Of a stretch of 64,000 nt of DNA, positions 31,040 through 42,109 are shown one piece after another. The DNA lies in contig NC_083586.1 in NCBI RefSeq assembly GCF_027579695.1, forward strand, positions 7,188,001 to 7,252,000. The letters are read 5' to 3'. Both the position numbers and the translations under genes were made by a program. The DNA comes from Neoarius graeffei (lineage: Eukaryota > Chordata > Actinopteri > Siluriformes > Ariidae). The notes beneath the pieces were generated by a model that was not told the DNA's origin, searched no databases, and saw nothing but the letters and a program-made list of their open reading frames with translations. Every line of letters starts with the position of its first letter. The stretch's first letter is position 1.

Positions 31040-33400
31040 GAAGAGAACGAGACAAAAGGCAGGTTGTTAGGTATGCCTGGTGTCACCTAATACTAGAGAA
31101 CAGTAACCATTTTGTGCTGGTTGCAAGTGGAGATTCCAGCAAGACTAACAATGATAGGATAACTCAAAGCCAGAAGGTATGATATGAGGGAGTCCTGGGA
31201 CATAAAGCAGCCAGCCACTCCTCCATCAACAAACTCGAATGAACATGTGAGAATGGGGGACCACAGCATCCATACATTCCAGTTTCCCAAAACATTCTAT
31301 GCCTGAGGGCCCTCCAATTCAACTCCTTTGACTAATAAAAAGCTATTAACCAAAGGCTTGACTAAAAAGGTATGTGTTCAGCCGAGACTTGAAATTGAAA
31401 ACTGTGTCTGGGTGCCAAACGCTACTTGGAAGGCTATTTCATAACTGTGGGGCATTGTAAGAAAAGGCTCTGCACACCCAGATGTAGCCATCGGGTACCA
31501 ACAGACAACCTGCACCTTTTGATCTAAATGGGTGTGGCGGGTCATAAAGAAGCAGAAGTTTGCTCAGGTATTGTGATGCAAGACACCTGCTTTAAAAGGT
31601 CAATAGTAGTATTTTATAATCAATGCAAAAATTGATTGGGAGCCAATGCAATGCAGATAAGATAGGAGTGATGTGGTCATATTTTCTAATTTGAGTAAGG
31701 AATCTTGCTGCTGCATTTTGAACTAACTGGAACTTGTTTATGCACTTACTGGAACATCCATACAGTCAGGCATTACAATAATCCAATGTAGAGGTAAGAA
31801 AAGCATGAACTAGCTTTTCTGCACCATGTAGTTTCTTGTCTTAGCAATATTTCTGGATGAAAGAAAGCTATCCTCGTGATGTTTTCGATATTATCATGGT
31901 GCAGGCACTTACGGATGTATGTGCAGAAGAGTAATGAGGAGCAAAGAGTGACAGAGCCAAAATGTGAGACAAGAATCAGTCATAGAACAAGCAAGGGTCA
32001 GGCGATTGGCAAATAACATTAAGGGGGAAAAACAGAGTGTAAATGGGAAAGAGAGAAGCAAGAGTCAGAAGAACGAGAGTTGGTCAGAAACAACAAGGCT
32101 TTGTATGAACTGATGAGAGCAGAATGATACTTCACATTGGAGTAGTGTGAGACAGAGATTTATATAGGCAGGGGGACTAATTAAGATGAGTGGCCGATGA
32201 GTTCAATAGTCTGGAGACAGAGGGTGCTGTGAGTTTTGGGGAGTGTAGTCCATGGTGTCCATGTTTGTAGTTTGGACAGTTTCAGCAGGTTTCCTGACTA
32301 ATGAGAGTTTCAAACAAAAGATTGGAGTCAATGATCATCCGGAGGTCTTTTACTGCTGCATGTGAAGAAAGGCCATCCACAGTTACTATGTAATCAGAAA
32401 ACCAACTTCTAGCTGCATGTGGTCCTAATGCAAGTATGTCTGTCTTGTCAGAGTTAAGCAGAAGGAATTAATAAACATCCAGTATCTAATGTCCTTTACA
32501 CATTCCTCAATTTTAGTAAGCTGGTACCACTCATCTGGCTTTGCAGAAACATGCAACTGTGTGTCATCAGCATAACAATGGAAGCTAATATCATGCTTAC
32601 AAATAATCTTACACAGAGGAAACATAGAGTGAAAAAAAGCAGTAGGCCTAAGACAGAATCTTGTGGAAGACCAAACTTTACCACAGTATGTCCAGAAAAA
32701 TCACCCTTTACATCAACAAACTGATAGCAATCAGTTAAATAAGAGCTGAGCCAAGAGAGGCCCATTCCCTGAAGTCCCACAACATTTTCTAATCTATCCA
32801 GGAGAATGGAATGATCAGTGGTGTCAAAGGCTGTACTACGGTCAAACAATACAAGCAGGGAAGCACAGCCCTGATCAGATGCCAACAGAAGGTCATTTAC
32901 TACTTTAACCAGTGCTGTCTTTGTGCTATGATGAGGTCTAAATCCTGACTGATATATTTAATGGATGTGATTCCTATGTAGATATTAGCATAACTGCTGT
33001 TCCACAACTTTTTCTTGGATCTTGGAGATAAAGAGGAGGTTTGATATTGGCCTATAATTGGACAGCCGGCAAGAATCAAAGTCAGGTGTGGGCGTTTTTT
33101 TTTTTTAATCAGGGGTTTGATAACTTCTACTTTTTAGGATTTGAGTACATAGCCAGTTCTAAGGGAAGACTTGATTATTTTTAGAAGAGCTTCAACTGCT
33201 TCCAGTATGACCTGTTTGAAGAGTCATGTCGGTAAGGAATATAGTACAGAAGCTGAAGATTTTGGTGTGGAAATGAATAGAAAGTTAGTTCAATTTCTCT
33301 AAGGGGAATAAAACATTCTAGTTGCTGATCTGATGCAGTTATATTGTTAATGATAGGGTTACTTAAATTGCCTGGCCTTAAATTAGTAGTTTAAATGTTT
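31040..33400 (-). mobile_element. L2-type LINE, 5'-truncated, minus strand
   Basis: Minus-strand remains: RT palm at 32885-32496 (LLVLFDRSTAFDTTDHSILLDRL, LSWLSSYLTDCYQFV), followed by HCYADDTQLHVS (32625-32425 frame), DKTDILALGP, then after a solo LTR the conserved C-terminal region (ALHWLP, RLVQNAAAR-like blocks, 31900-31580) and the 3' UTR. Many stops. A solo LTR is inserted at about 31905-32300. Confidence 0.8.
31905..32300 (-). repeat. Solo LTR related to the chromodomain gypsy element
   Basis: This segment does not fit the surrounding LINE, whose coding resumes on either side. It shares the layout of the LTRs at 7195-7425 and 11838-12083: GATACTTCACATTGG, GATTTATATAGGCAGGGGGACTAA, CTGGAGACAGAGGGTGCTGTG and GAGTGTAGTCC. 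It is clearly diverged from them. The exact ends and target duplication were not resolved. Confidence 0.65.
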
Positions 33401-33435
33401 TGTCAGATATTTTCAGTTTTGTCATCATTGATCTA

Positions 33436-33878
33436 CAGTGGTGCTTGAAAGTTTGTTAACCCTTTAGAATTTTCTATATTTCTGCATAAATATGACCTAA
33501 AACATCAGATTTTCACACAAGTCCTAAAAGTAGATAAAGAGAACCCAGTTAAACAAATGAGACAGAAATATACTTGGTCATTTATTGAAGAAAATGATCC
33601 AATATTACATATCTGAGAGTATCAAAAAAGTATGTGAACCTTTAGGATTTGGAGTTAATTTGAAGGTGAAATTAGTCAGGTGTTTTCAATCAATGGGATG
33701 ACAATCAGGTATGAGTGGGTACCCTATTTTATTTGAAGAACAGGGATCAATCAAAGTTTGATCTTCACAACAGATGTTTGTGGAAGTGTATCATGGCATG
33801 AACAAAGGAGATTTCTGAGGACCTCAGGATGCTCATCAGGCTGGATGCTCATCAGGCTGGAAAAGGTTATAAAACCAT
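33436..33878 (+). mobile_element. Tc1-like transposon, left part only
   Basis: After TA (33434-33435) the terminal repeat CAGTGGTGCTTGAAAGTTTG starts; the 5' UTR follows, then the beginning of the transposase (EISEDLRMLI, LDAHQAGKGYKTI). The phrase GGATGCTCATCAGGCT is duplicated in tandem near 33826-33860. The element is cut at 33878 by a solo LTR, and its continuation is not found beyond it in the same orientation. Confidence 0.8.
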
Positions 33879-34190
33879 TGTAGCAGTTCGTATGGGTGGG
33901 TGGAGCACAGAAGGACGGCAGGCCAGAACTGAGTTCACAAAACTCTTTTATTTTCACTTTTCAGTGCACATTTTACTCTCTCAGCCACACACACACGCAC
34001 ACACTCAAGTTGTCTGGTTGGGGAGAGAGCTCCCTCTGCTCTCGCTCTCTCTCCCTAAATACGGCGCGGTCCCTAGGAAGACACACACAAACAGGTTAAT
34101 TCATGTCAGGTGTAGTGATTCTGCCACTTAGCTTCCCTGACTCCGCCCTCCTGTCATAGACCGGCGCTTGACCACGCCCCCACTGCCACA
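33879..34190 (-). repeat. Solo LTR of the Gmr1-like family
   Basis: 312 bp from TGTAGCAGTTCG to CCCACTGCCACA, minus orientation, with a perfect 5 bp duplication ACCAT (33874-33878 and 34191-34195). Confidence 0.94.
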
Positions 34191-34195
34191 ACCAT

Positions 34196-35346
34196 TTTGA
34201 ACCTTTGCTTCAATATCTCATGTGACCCCCTTGTGCAGTAATAACTGCAGCTAAATGTTTCCAGTAACTGTTGATCTGTCCTGCACACCGGCTTGGAGAA
34301 ATTTTAGCCAATTTCTCCATGCAGAACAGCTTCAACTCTGGGATGTTGGTGGGTTTCCTCACATGAATTGCTTACTTCAGGTCTTTCCACAACATTTTGA
34401 TTGGACTAAGGTCAGGACTTTGACTTGGTCATTCCAAAGCATTAACTTTATTCTTCTTTAACCATTCTTTGGTAGAACAACTTGTGTGCTTAGGATCGTT
34501 ATCTTGCTGCATGACCCACCTTCTCTTGAGGTTTAGTTCATGGACAGATGTCCTGACATTTTCCTTTAGAATTCACTGGTATAATTAAGAATTCATTGTT
34601 CCATCAATGATGGCAAACCATCCTGGTCCAGATGCAGCAAAACAGGCCAAAACCATGATACTACCAACACCACCATGTTTAACAGAGGGAATAAGGTTCT
34701 TGTGTTGTAATGTAGTGTTTTCCTTTCTCCAAACATAACGCTTGTCATTTAAATCAAAAAGTTCTATTTTGTTCTGAACTGTCCACAAAACATTTTTCCA
34801 ATAGCCTTCTGGCTTGTCCATTTGATCTTTAGCAAATTGTAGATGAGCAATAATGTTCTTTTTGGAGAGCAGTGGCTTTCTACTTGCAACTCTGCCATGC
34901 ACACCATTGTTGTTCAGTGTTCTCCTGATCGCCAACTATTAGACACCTTGCTCTTGGAGTGATCTCTGTTGGTTGAACGTTCCTGTGGAGAGTAACAATG
35001 GTCTTGAATTTCCTCCATTTGGACACAATCTGTCTGACTGTGGATTGGTTGAGTCCAAACTCTTTAGAGATGGTTTTGCAACCTTTTCCAGCTTGATGAG
35101 CATCAGCAATGCTTTTTCTGAGGTCCTCAGAAATCTCCATTGTTCGTGCCATGATACACTTCCACAAACAAGTGTTGTGAAGATCAGACTTTGATAGATC
35201 CCTGTTCTTTAAATAAAACAGGATGCCCACTCACACCTGATTGTCATCCCATTGATTGAAAACACCTGACTCTAATTTCACCTTCAAATTAACTGCTAAT
35301 ACTAGAGGTTCACATACTTTTGCCACTCACTGATATGTAATATTGG
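34196..35346 (-). pseudogene. Tc1-like transposase pseudogene, minus strand
   Basis: Frames 35230-34880 and 34935-34585 give the paired-like DNA-binding region (MARTMEISEDLRKSIADAHQ, FGLNQSTVRQIVSKW), FAKDQMDKPEGYWKNVLWT, NKIELFDLNDKRYVWRKE and GSIMVLACFAASGPGWFAI. The C-terminal catalytic part continues toward 34200 with stops. Within VLWTVQNKIEL the expected first catalytic Asp is replaced. Same family as 30285-31025 and 33436-33878. A SINE replaces its 5' terminal repeat at 35347. Confidence 0.88.
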
Positions 35347-35690
35347 ATCTCATCTCATTATCTCTAGCCGCTTTATCCTGTTCTACAAGGTTGCAGGCAA
35401 GCTGGAGCCTATCCCAGCTAACTACGGGCGAAAGGCGGGGTACACCCTGGACAAGTTGCCAGGTCATCACAGGGCTGACACATAGACACAGACAACCATT
35501 CACACTCACACCTACAGTCAATTTAGAGTCACCAGTTAACCTAACCTGCATGTCTTTTGACTGTGGGGGAAACCAGAGCACCCGGAGGAAACCCACGTGG
35601 ACATGGGGACAACATGCAAACTCGGCACAGAAAGGCCCTTGTTGGCAACGAACCCGGCTTGAACCCAGCCCTTCTTGCTGTGAGGCGACT
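35347..35690 (-). mobile_element. SINE, minus strand, 5' end missing
   Basis: Tail ATCTCATCTCATTATCTC and body through GCCTCACAGCAAGAAGGGC are present; the last 25 bp of the tRNA-like head are lost where a gypsy fragment begins. No target duplication could be identified because both flanks are rearranged. Confidence 0.88.
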
Positions 35691-35724
35691 ATGGGGTGCC
35701 AAGTGTCACCGGGCCCATTTCGTG

Positions 35725-35816
35725 GACAAAATGCATTTTGTCCATCACAGAATGCATTTCGTCATCACAAAATGCATTTCGTCCCACGAAATGCATTTCA
35801 TCCATCATTTCGTCCA
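35725..35816. repeat. Short tandem repeat of an ATGCATTTCGTC unit
   Basis: Four to five imperfect units of about 20 bp (AAATGCATTT(C/T)(G/A)TC with CATCACA spacers). Each unit contains the palindrome ATGCAT. Confidence 0.85.
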
Positions 35817-36215
35817 ATGGAGCAGGGGTTCAGCTTACAACATCCTGCCAAGTTCTGGAGTTCCTTAGTAGCCCAGGCTGGTCCATGAGGATTTCTCCCC
35901 AATTGCAGTCAGCATTTCTTTTGTGTCTTTGCATGGCCTGGTTGGTGTATTAGTGGGCAGCTTCTCACACTTGTTCGCTCCTTTGGAACCAGTTATCAAC
36001 TGCTGATAGGTCTGTGAGGCTGTCATTCCAGGGGGAAAAGGTGGGCTGGAAGCCTAGCACACATTGGAATGCTGTGAGATGGGTAGCAGAGTGCAACAAG
36101 GAGTTTTGTGCATATTGAGCCCCCAAAAGGAAATGTGACCTCTATGAGGTTGATGTCTCCTTGGTTGTCAGTGCAGAACAAATGAAGGAATGTGCTGATT
36201 TCCTGATTTGCCTAC
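35817..36215 (-). pseudogene. Gypsy integrase C-terminal fragment
   Basis: On the minus strand I read [16 protein letters not shown] (about 36165), then a [16 protein letters not shown] block, CVLGFQPxFSPWN-like and WFQRSE-like segments, matching the region just after the catalytic Glu in chromovirus integrases such as that at 8226-8510. It is frameshifted and isolated: no RT, Gag or LTR is attached. Confidence 0.6.
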
Positions 36216-37030
36216 TCAACTTGGCCATTGTAGAAAGCAGAGCCAAAGTAGTTTTAAGAAATGGATCAAATCTCTCCACACACTCCACTACTGCTGCTAT
36301 TTTTGTGGCAGCTCAAGAGCTAAGAAGGAGCAGAAAGCCGTTCATAGGTGGTAAATCCATGAAAAAATAATTTATGGGCCAATTTAGGCTAAAAGGCCAT
36401 GGCACCTGCATTTAAAGGGTTCAAATGTTTTTTTTTTTTTTTTATGGTGCCAGACAGATATGTTTTTTTCCTTCTGCCCAAAAATGGCTCTTTAGATCAT
36501 AAAGGTTCCTGACCCCTGGCTTGGGTAGTAACACAGTATCATCAAAAAGACAGACACTCCTCTTTTTATTAAACTGGAGATGCTGTACTGATGTAGTGTC
36601 CAGCACTACAGAGGTTAGTTTACTGGTGAGACATAGGGTAATTATGTTGTTTGATCTGTGACAACAAGGAAGTGCAGTGGTGTTGAGTTGTCTCCACATT
36701 TCCCTCCTGCTCAACTTCCACACTGGTGGCCTCATTTACTCTCCAGCAATTCTGGAGTTTACAACAGTTGTCCCAAACCAGCAGGCCATGGTACATTCAT
36801 GACCAAAAATCAATGGAACATCTGCATTTAAGTGAACAATTGTTTTCTTCAACAGAAATAGGTTCAAAGTCAGTAACAGGAACAAACTTGTTTCATAGAT
36901 GTTATTGAACATCATCTGTAACTATAAATGGTTAAAACCCCCCAATCCTTTTCATGTTTTATCCTTTAACTTATCACACCTGGAATCATTAAATCATATT
37001 AGTATTTAATATATGTAACTGGGAAGTGAC
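36216..37030. other. Unassigned sequence
   Basis: No family recognised. A 16 bp poly-T run lies at 36429-36444. The short frames here have no known motifs. Confidence 0.45.
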
Positions 37031-37503
37031 CTTCAAAATGGATCTACAAGGGGTAATCTTTACAGAGGAAATGGGACACCACATGTTACATCATCAGTAG
37101 CTGACAATGCGTGGCACCTACATAATACCCAAGTGATGAGGCCTTTCCATTCCAGCCAGAGGGTTCCACAATGCCAATGCCAGGTATGGTGTTCTGATCA
37201 GGATGGGCTGTAATCAAAATGCCAGTGACCTCCAGGAATAGGCCAGATGATGACCATGAATAGTATGGTGACAGCTGGAGAGACAGCTGACAACTGGAAA
37301 GACAGCTGACAACTGGAAAGACAGTAACAGGGGCAGAGAGGGCCAGCAACCCAAACTGCAGCTCCCGAGAGGGTGCACCCACAAATAAGCTACGAAGAGC
37401 CTTAATGAAGTATACCCCCAGGGGTGCCCGAGAGGGGGGGAGGATGAGCACCCCAACAGGACTGATAAACAGGTGATGAAACAGAATGGAAAAACGACTA
37501 TGA

Positions 37504-38330
37504 GTGCAGTCTGTCCATGTGGCAAAGTCTGCAAGAACCCGCATGGTCTTAAAGATCCAACAGACCAAAATGAGATGTTTGACGGGGAAGCAGGTGGTGC
37601 AACGCACAGGCCCAGTACCTGGTGAGATGCAGGAGGAGCCCGGCCTGGAGTCAACCCACAGTGCCCAGACCCTCCACACCCCACAAATCCTACCTCGCTT
37701 CAAGCATTCTGAACACCATCGGGTCATGTGGCCTGCTGCCAACAAAGAAAGAGAGTGGCTCCAGTTTGATGAAGATCTGGATCAAGTCCTTGACGCCACT
37801 GTAAGGGGAGATGCAGACCAGAAATTGCTGTCAATGTCTGCAATGATCATCAGCATTGGTGCTGAGAGGTTTGGCTTAAAGGAACAACAGCCAACCAGAC
37901 GTCCAGGGGAGCCAAACAGACGAGAGGTGAAAATAAGCCAGCTTAGACAGGAGCTTAGACTGCTTGGATGGCAGTTTAAGGTGGCAAAGGAGGAGGAGAA
38001 GGCCGGGCTGGCAGAGCTCTGTAGCATCCTGAGGAAAAAACTCTCCACCCTCCGTTGAGCAGAGTGGCATAGGAGGAGGGGTAGGGAGAGAGCCAGGAGA
38101 CGTGCAGCCTTCATCTCGAACCCCTTTGTTTTCACCAAGAAGATCCTTGGGCAAAAAAGAAGTGGCCACCTTGCCTGCACTGAAGATGAGGTTAACAAGT
38201 ACCTCAACGCCACCTACAGTGACGATGCAAGAGAGGAAGACCTTGGGCCATGCAGAACCCTGATAACTCCGCCAGAACCCACCTCGGCATTTAACACCAA
38301 GGAGCCAACTTTGAAAGAAGTTGAAGAGGT
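37504..38330 (+). pseudogene. R2-group LINE N-terminal region
   Basis: At 37512 a CPCGKVCKNPHGLK segment looks like a degenerate zinc finger (its C-terminal ligands are not clear). The frame 37504-38058 follows with FDEDLDQVLDATVRGDADQKL and a basic region RREVKISQLRQELRLLGWQFK, a spacer typical of these ORFs, ending at a stop. Sequence to 38330 continues in another frame (PSSRTPLFSPRRSLG) toward RT. It would bind the target DNA or template RNA in intact relatives. Confidence 0.65.
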
Positions 38331-39410
38331 TGTCAGGGCAGCCAGATCTAATTCAGCACCGGGCCCCAGCGGAGTGCATATGTGGTTTACAAGAGATGCC
38401 CCAGACTCGTGAAGCGACTATGGACGATCCTCAGGGTCATTTGGAGAAGGGGGAAGGTGGCCCAGCAGTGGAGACACGCAGAAGGGGTCTGGATTCCAAA
38501 GGAGGAGAGCTCAATTACCATCGAGCAATTCAGGATCATCTCACTCCTCAGCGTCGAGAGCAAGATATTCTTCAGTATTGTTGCCCGGCGCATGAAAGAG
38601 TTCCTCCTGAGCAACACATACATTGACACCTCTGTGCAGAAGGGGGAAGTCCCAAAGGTCCCAGGATGCATCGAGCATACAGGAGTCGTCACCCAGCTGA
38701 TCCGGGAGGCACGGGAAGGCAAAAGAGACCTGGCAGTCCTTTGGCTCAACCTTGCCAATGCCTACGGGTCTATTCCACACAAGCTGGTGGAAACCTCGCT
38801 TGACCGACACCACGTTCCAGGCAAGATCAAGGACCTCATACTGGACTATTACAGCTGCTTCAGTTTGAGAGTCACTTCTGGAACAGTAACATCTGCATTT
38901 CATCGGCTGGAGAAGGGCATTATCACAGGATGTACCATTTCTGTGATATTGTTTTCCTTGGCCATGAACATGCTGGTGAAGTCAGAGGAGGTGGGGTGCA
39001 GAGGACCACTCACCAAATCAGGTATGCGACAGCCCCCCATCAGAGCATTTATGGATGATCTAACAGTGACTACAACATCAGTCCTGGGCTGTAGATGGAT
39101 CCTCCAAGGCCTTGAGCGTCTCATTAGCTGGGCCCAGATGAGCTTCAAGCCAGCCAAGTCCAGGTCCCTGGTGGTGAAGAAGGGGAAGGTTTCAGACAGG
39201 TTTCGCTTCTCAATAGGAGACACCCAGATTCCATCTGTGGGAGAGAAGCCAGTCAAGAGCCTGGGCAAGATCTATGACTGCAACTTGAAGGACACCGCAG
39301 CACTCCGAGCAACATCAGAGGAGCTGGGAACCTGGCTGACAGCGTTGGATAAGACAGGACTACAAGGCAAGTTTAAGGCCTGGATTTACCAACATGGCAT
39401 CTTGCCGTGA
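38331..39410 (+). pseudogene. R2-group LINE reverse transcriptase
   Basis: The 342-residue frame 38382-39410 includes GVWIPKEESSITIEQFRIISLLSVESKIFF, LAVLWLNLANAYGSIPHKL (finger and palm; catalytic Asp of the DLxxAY box replaced by Asn in LNLANAYGS), KGIITGCTISVILFSLAMN and the catalytic box AFMDDLTVTTTS (39045-39080). The FMDD is intact. The frame ends at a stop before the thumb and C-terminal part. Confidence 0.9.
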
Positions 39411-39437
39411 CTCCTCTGGCCACTGCTGGTCTATGAT

Positions 39438-40733
39438 GTGCCAATAACCACCATCGAGTGCTTCGAGAGGAAGGTCAGCTCCTTCCTGCGGAAGTGGTTG
39501 GGCCTGCCACGAAGTCTTAGCAGCATCGCCTTGTACGGGAGGAACAACAAACTGAAACTACCCTTCAGTAGTCTGACAAAGGAGTTTATGGTTACCCGAG
39601 CAAGAGAGGTGCTGCTGTATAGGGACTCTAATGACATCAAAGTCTCCTCGGCTGGCATTGAAGTGAGGACCGGCAGGAAGTGGTGTGCTCAAGAGGCAGT
39701 CGACCAGGCGGAGTCCCGTTTACAGCACAGTGAATCGGTAGGAACAGTGGCATCCGGACAGGCAGGACTCGGGAGCAACCCAAGATCTTCCTATAATAAG
39801 GCGCAGGGGAAGGAAAGGTGTCAGCTGATCCAGGAGGAGGTCCGGGCAGGGGTGGAGGAAGCCCACTGCAGTAGGACAGTAGGGATGCCGCAGCAGGGGG
39901 CATGGACTCGATGGGAGGAGGCAGCTGACCGGAAGGTATCGTGGACAGAATTATGGCGATCTGAGCCACACTGGATCAAGTTCCTCATCTAGTCGGTCTA
40001 CGATGTCCTCCGAAGCCCGTCCAACCTCCACCATTGGGGCTTGGCTGAGAACCCACTGTGCCCTCTCTGCCAAGGAACTGGATCACTGGAGCATATCCTG
40101 AGCTGCTGCCCAAGGGCACTGGCAGATGGGCGTTATCACTGGCGCCATGATCAGGTGCTGCGGGTCATTGCGGAGGCCATCAGTACAGGGATTTCCACCA
40201 GCAAACACCAACAACCAACAAGGGAGTCCATCAAATTTGTTAGGGCTGGGGAGAAGCCGCAGCAGCTCCGGAGTCAAGAAGGGGGGCTGCTGGCAACAGC
40301 CCAGGACTGGCAGCTGAAAGTTGACCTAGGGAGACAGCTCAAGTTCCCGGAGAGCATTGCAGTGACCACACTCAGGCCAGACATGGTCCTGGTGTCGGAA
40401 ACAACAAGGCAAGTGGTCCTGCTGGAGTTGACTGTTCCCTGGGAAGACCAGATAGAGGAGGCCTTTGAGAGGAAGAGGGCCAAGTACGAGGAGCTGGCAG
40501 GTGAATGCCGAAGTAGGAGATGGAGGACCCGATGCAACCCCATCGAGGTCGGGTGCAGAGGATTCGCCGGCCAGTCTCTCATCAGGGTGCTCAAGATGCT
40601 GGGGGTGAAGGGACTGCACAGCAGGAGAGCCATCAAAAATATCAGTGATGCTGCAGAAAAGGCGTCCAGATGGCTATGGATCAAGCGGGGCGATCCATGG
40701 ACACATGCTCTTAAGACACAAGCCGGGATTTGA
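39438..40733 (+). pseudogene. R2-group LINE C-terminal CCHC and restriction-like endonuclease
   Basis: Frame 39438-39992 carries the post-RT linker (FERKVSSFLRKWLGLPRSLSS). Frame 40041-40733 has the CCHC motif CPLCQGTGSLEHILSCC (C7, C10, H18, C22) and the endonuclease core: R112-P113-D114 and E129 in VVLLELTVPWEDQ, followed by KRAKYEEL. This PD-(D/E)xK-like layout cuts target DNA in RLE-type LINEs. The final 230 residues are open and well preserved; a stop at about 39992 separates them from the linker. Confidence 0.88.
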
Positions 40734-40860
40734 TCACCCCGGCTGGGTCCCCTGGGCGAGGGTGTCTGTTGTGAGACCCGAAACACCCGATGAATCCAGG
40801 TTACAACACTGATGTGTCTTAAGTTGCACCAAAAGTGTATTTTAGAACTAGGCCATATAT

Positions 40861-41645
40861 TTAACCCTCTGGATCCCAGAGCCCACCGGCAGGCTCAAAA
40901 TACTACTTATTTTTAAATGATTCGAATTTACAAACACTTTCATCCAAAAGCTGAAAAAACTGGTGAAATTGTCAGATTCTGAAGTTTCCGAGGGTACCTG
41001 AATGTTTCACAGGTGACGTCAGCAACATATCTAAATATCCCGGAGAAAACGGTACAGTGAAATTTCATCAAAGTCGCTTTGAGTTGAACGTCATTTTTGA
41101 AAATTTGCAGAAAATACATCATTTGCTCTAGCTAAATTCTATAAAAACCAAATAATTCTACGACCTTTCATGCTTTCAGCGAGCCCTGAATGATTTGCAT
41201 ACAGCCTGTGGTCGTGCTTCAACAATTCACTGAACTTTACTACCCTGGGCATTGGCTTACAGGCATCACATTTCGGGTCATAGCCGCTAAGAACCAATGA
41301 ACAGGCTCCATTTGCCTGTTCTCAGTGCCTTACAGTCATGTTTTTGGGAGTAAACAACCCTTTCTTTTCCTTTTTTTCCCTCTGAGAGAGTGTGAAAGAG
41401 AGGAGGAGTTGTGAGCGTCTGTGTGTATGTGGCTGTAGGGGGAGGGGGCTTGTGTAAACAGTCCCACTGTGTGATGTGAATGACAGTAATTTATGACATT
41501 TAGGATTAGCACATTGAAATATGTTTTAAATAGTTACTATATTTACAGATTTTTCAGTTTTTTTAATTTGCTGCTGGCCATTTTTACCCAGCTGATTATG
41601 TGTCAATATTTTCAATCACAGTAAGGCAGATCACTTAGGTGACAC
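40861..41645. other. Unassigned; possible DNA-transposon end at 40861
   Basis: The start TTAACCCTCTGGATCCCAGAG could be a TTAA-flanked, piggyBac-like terminus, but no partner end was found. The remainder has no recognisable gene. Confidence 0.35.
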
Positions 41646-42109
41646 AAGAGAGCCATAAAACAAGTGAAAGAGAGCTGAACATGAAGGAGAACAGACAAGA
41701 GCAGAGAGACAAAGTACAGTGCACGAAGATGGAGGAGGAGACGATAAAGGTCCACATAATCTACACACACTTATCCCAATAATAACTTGAACAGAGAATA
41801 AACTCTAATACTCTAGGCCACTAATACTCAAAAAACTATGTGCTTCTCCTTGGTCAGCAGCATACTTGAATAGTAATTAACCCTTTCTCTATTCTCTATT
41901 TCTTTATCACATATCACATTGTCCAATACACAACCTATTGTCAAAACATGGAATCTACACCACAGACATCTATACCTATATCTATTCTTTGCTTTGCTCC
42001 TGCTTTGCTCCTGCTTGATCTTTATTTTACTTTACTTTCTCATTTAATTTCCACTATTTTTTCATTTTATTTTTCATCTTTATAAGATAACATTAGCTTT
42101 TAAAACAAA

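Larger units (their letters stand above)
37040..40860 (+). mobile_element. R2-group LINE with restriction-like endonuclease
   Basis: A single plus-strand ORF, now broken, shows an N-terminal zinc-finger remnant, RT, a CCHC motif and a restriction-like endonuclease at the C-terminus. This is the layout of R2/R4/NeSL/Hero-type elements, unlike the APE-type LINEs elsewhere here. A 5' UTR of about 450 bp contains a three-fold GACAACTGGAAAGACAGCT repeat (about 37263-37325). The 3' UTR is short and ends near 40860. Frame changes occur near 37530, 38058, 38380, 39410 and 39992-40040. Confidence 0.85.

Noticed and set aside
35725..35816. CRISPR-like array
   Set aside because: Units are about 20 bp with 5-10 bp spacers that are themselves repeated; this is a vertebrate-type tandem repeat in a eukaryotic context.
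37086..37745. Minus-strand frame of 219 codons opposite the R2-group LINE start
   Set aside because: It is antisense to the LINE 5' UTR and N-terminal region, and its hydrophobic composition follows from the complementary strand.
40861..41345. piggyBac-like element starting at TTAACCCT
   Set aside because: Only one possible end was seen, there is no transposase, and no matching inverted end next to a second TTAA was found.
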